In this document: piece after piece, positions 62,930-64,000 of the stretch
Numbering within the stretch: position 1 is the stretch's first letter
Layout of the letters: each line of letters starts with the position of its first letter
Source of the DNA: UBA7672 sp044224605
GTDB lineage: Bacteria; Pseudomonadota; Alphaproteobacteria; Caulobacterales; Hyphomonadaceae
DNA: 64,000 nucleotides
Assembly: GCA_044224605.1 (NCBI GenBank)
Contig: JBGAKC010000007.1
Span: 68,494-132,493 of the forward strand
Direction: 5' to 3'
The notes under the pieces: generated by a model
Told to the model about the DNA's origin: nothing
The model's database searches: none
The model's input: the letters and a program-made list of their open reading frames with translations, nothing else
Position numbers and translations under genes: made by a program

Positions 62930-63688
62930 CTACGACGCCTTGATCTTGATATTGCGGTACCAGACCTGGTTGCCGTGGTCCTGCAGGGCGATGTGGCCCT
63001 TCGGGAACGTGCCGAACATCGGCCACTGCTTGAATTTCGAGGCGGCGACCTTCTTCTTCCAGGCATCATCGCCATAGCTGGACTCGGCAACCTTCACGCC
63101 GTTGAGCCAGTGCTCGATGTGCGTGCCGGTGAACTTGATGACGCCCGTGTTCCATTCCCCGACCGGCTTCACGGCGCCATCGGGTGGCGTTTCGAGGTCA
63201 TAAAGAGCGCCGGCGCGGTGTGACGGGATCTTGCCGTCGGCGTGGCCGTCATTGTCGAGCACCTGCATCTCGGGGCCGGAGTTGTAGGTGTTGTCCGCGC
63301 CGTCCACTTCCTTGATCAGGTAGATCAGGCCGCTATTGCCGTTCGGCGAGATCTTCCAGTCGTATGACAGCTCGAACGGGCCGTACTCGTCCACCGTCAT
63401 CAGATCGCCGGCGCCGCCGGCCGTCAGCGCGATCGATCCATCCTGCACTTGCCACGCCGCGCCCGGCGCATCCTTCTTGTAGCCCTTCCAGCCCGTGAGA
63501 TCGGTTCCGTTGAAGAGGAGTTTCCAGCCGGCTGCTGTTTCCTCGGCGGTGAGCGTGTTCGCGGCGGGCGCTTCAGGAGCGGGGGCGGGCGTTTCGGCGG
63601 CGGGCGGAGCAGCCGCTGTTTCCGCAGGCTTGCTGTCGCATGCCGCGAGCATCAGCGCCGCAAACGCAAGACCAGTTGCAATCCGCAT
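62930..63688 (-). CDS. DUF1080 (3-keto-disaccharide hydrolase) family lipoprotein
   Basis: A 252-residue lipoprotein (signal IATGLAFAALMLAAC, lipobox LAAC) with an Ala/Pro linker and a concanavalin-like DUF1080 domain: GWKLLFNGTDLTGWKGYKKD, DEYGPFELSYDWKISPNGNS and GEWNTGVIKFTGTHIEHWLN. Pfam names the domain 3-keto-disaccharide hydrolase after enzymes that cleave 3-ketoglucosides. It follows the Gfo/Idh/MocA gene by 12 bases, so they are an operon. Confidence 0.93.
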   Translation of the reverse strand: MRIATGLAFAALMLAACDSKPAETAAAPPAAETPAPAPEAPAANTLTAEETAAGWKLLFNGTDLTGWKGYKKDAPGAAWQVQDGSIALTAGGAGDLMTVDEYGPFELSYDWKISPNGNSGLIYLIKEVDGADNTYNSGPEMQVLDNDGHADGKIPSHRAGALYDLETPPDGAVKPVGEWNTGVIKFTGTHIEHWLNGVKVAESSYGDDAWKKKVAASKFKQWPMFGTFPKGHIALQDHGNQVWYRNIKIKAS

Positions 63689-63700
63689 CTCAAGCCTCCC

Positions 63701-64000
63701 TCAGACTGGCGTCCAGACGCCGTTGTTGCTGCTCGAAGCGATCGCCGCCTCGATGAATTTCACGCCGCGCACGCCATCCTCGATGCCTGGCGGGATCGCC
63801 AGCGGATCGGGAGTGCGGCCCTCGCTGTGCGCGCGTACGAGTTCTGCCGCATCGGTATAGATCTGCGCGAAGCCTTCAAGATAGCCCTCGGGATGGCCGG
63901 CGGGTATGCGGGTAGCGAGCTGGGCCGCATGCGATACTCCGGGGCCGCCGCGGCGGTAAATGCGTGGCGGTTCGCCGATTGGCGTGAAGCGAAGTTCTTC
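63701..64000 (-). CDS. Gfo/Idh/MocA-family oxidoreductase, C-terminal part
   Basis: The last 99 codons of a minus-strand gene lie here; the rest is beyond the window. The C-terminal sequence PAGHPEGYLEGFAQIYTDAA, VRAHSEGRTPDPLAIPPGIE and KFIEAAIASSSNNGVWTPV is the closing part of Gfo/Idh/MocA proteins that act on sugars. It precedes the DUF1080 gene by 12 bases, so a shared transcript is likely. Confidence 0.9.
   Translation of the reverse strand, partial: EELRFTPIGEPPRIYRRGGPGVSHAAQLATRIPAGHPEGYLEGFAQIYTDAAELVRAHSEGRTPDPLAIPPGIEDGVRGVKFIEAAIASSSNNGVWTPV

Overview
The window is high-GC, densely coded DNA from an alphaproteobacterium, most likely of the Caulobacterales/Hyphomonadaceae type. 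This is an inference from gene content: several TonB-dependent receptors, a GTP-type PEP carboxykinase, a GMC/subunit-3 sugar dehydrogenase pair, a membrane LuxR regulator beside a DUF4199 protein, and many ATGA/GTGA-coupled genes. No ribosomal RNA or phylogenetic marker is present to prove it.

Region 1 (1-26 kb) is an ordinary chromosomal backbone. It holds a CorA/ZntB-type cation channel, a TlyA methyltransferase, chorismate synthase, an amino-acid permease, an SDR-pdxH pair, a cyclase-family hydrolase, GTP-PEPCK, a glycerophosphodiesterase lipoprotein, an acyl-CoA synthetase, and a peptide ABC importer whose binding protein is separated from its two permeases by a run of small genes. It ends with SppA and two tRNA genes (Pro-CGG and Gln-TTG).

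Region 2 (about 26.4-43.2 kb) is accessory. Its outstanding genes are two large proteins with the same plan (TIR domain, conserved linker, one membrane helix, C-terminal beta-propeller-like part) at 28117-30477 and 40234-42915. Between them lie a peroxiredoxin, the wreck of an MBL-fold hydrolase fused to an IS3 fragment, an IS3-family element whose right end is duplicated as an exact 50-bp tandem repeat, the C-terminal stump of an amidohydrolase, a hydrolase lipoprotein divergent from a membrane LytTR regulator, a ChaN/EreA-like lipoprotein, and a LemA-DUF2207 pair. Two copies of a roughly 90-bp element with 10-bp terminal inverted repeats bracket 30.56-39.49 kb.

Region 3 (43.2-64 kb) returns to backbone and catabolic modules. 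These are pgaBCD for poly-N-acetylglucosamine (pgaD lacks an ordinary start codon); an esterase/TetR/MFS/TonB-receptor group with a large dyad between the divergent MFS and receptor genes, the receptor being frameshifted at a run of six G; and a vitamin B12 uptake operon (btuB-btuF-btuC-btuD order) behind a cobalamin riboswitch. Last comes a GMC dehydrogenase/subunit-3 pair near a DUF1080 hydrolase and a Gfo/Idh/MocA oxidoreductase, together suggesting 3-keto-sugar metabolism.
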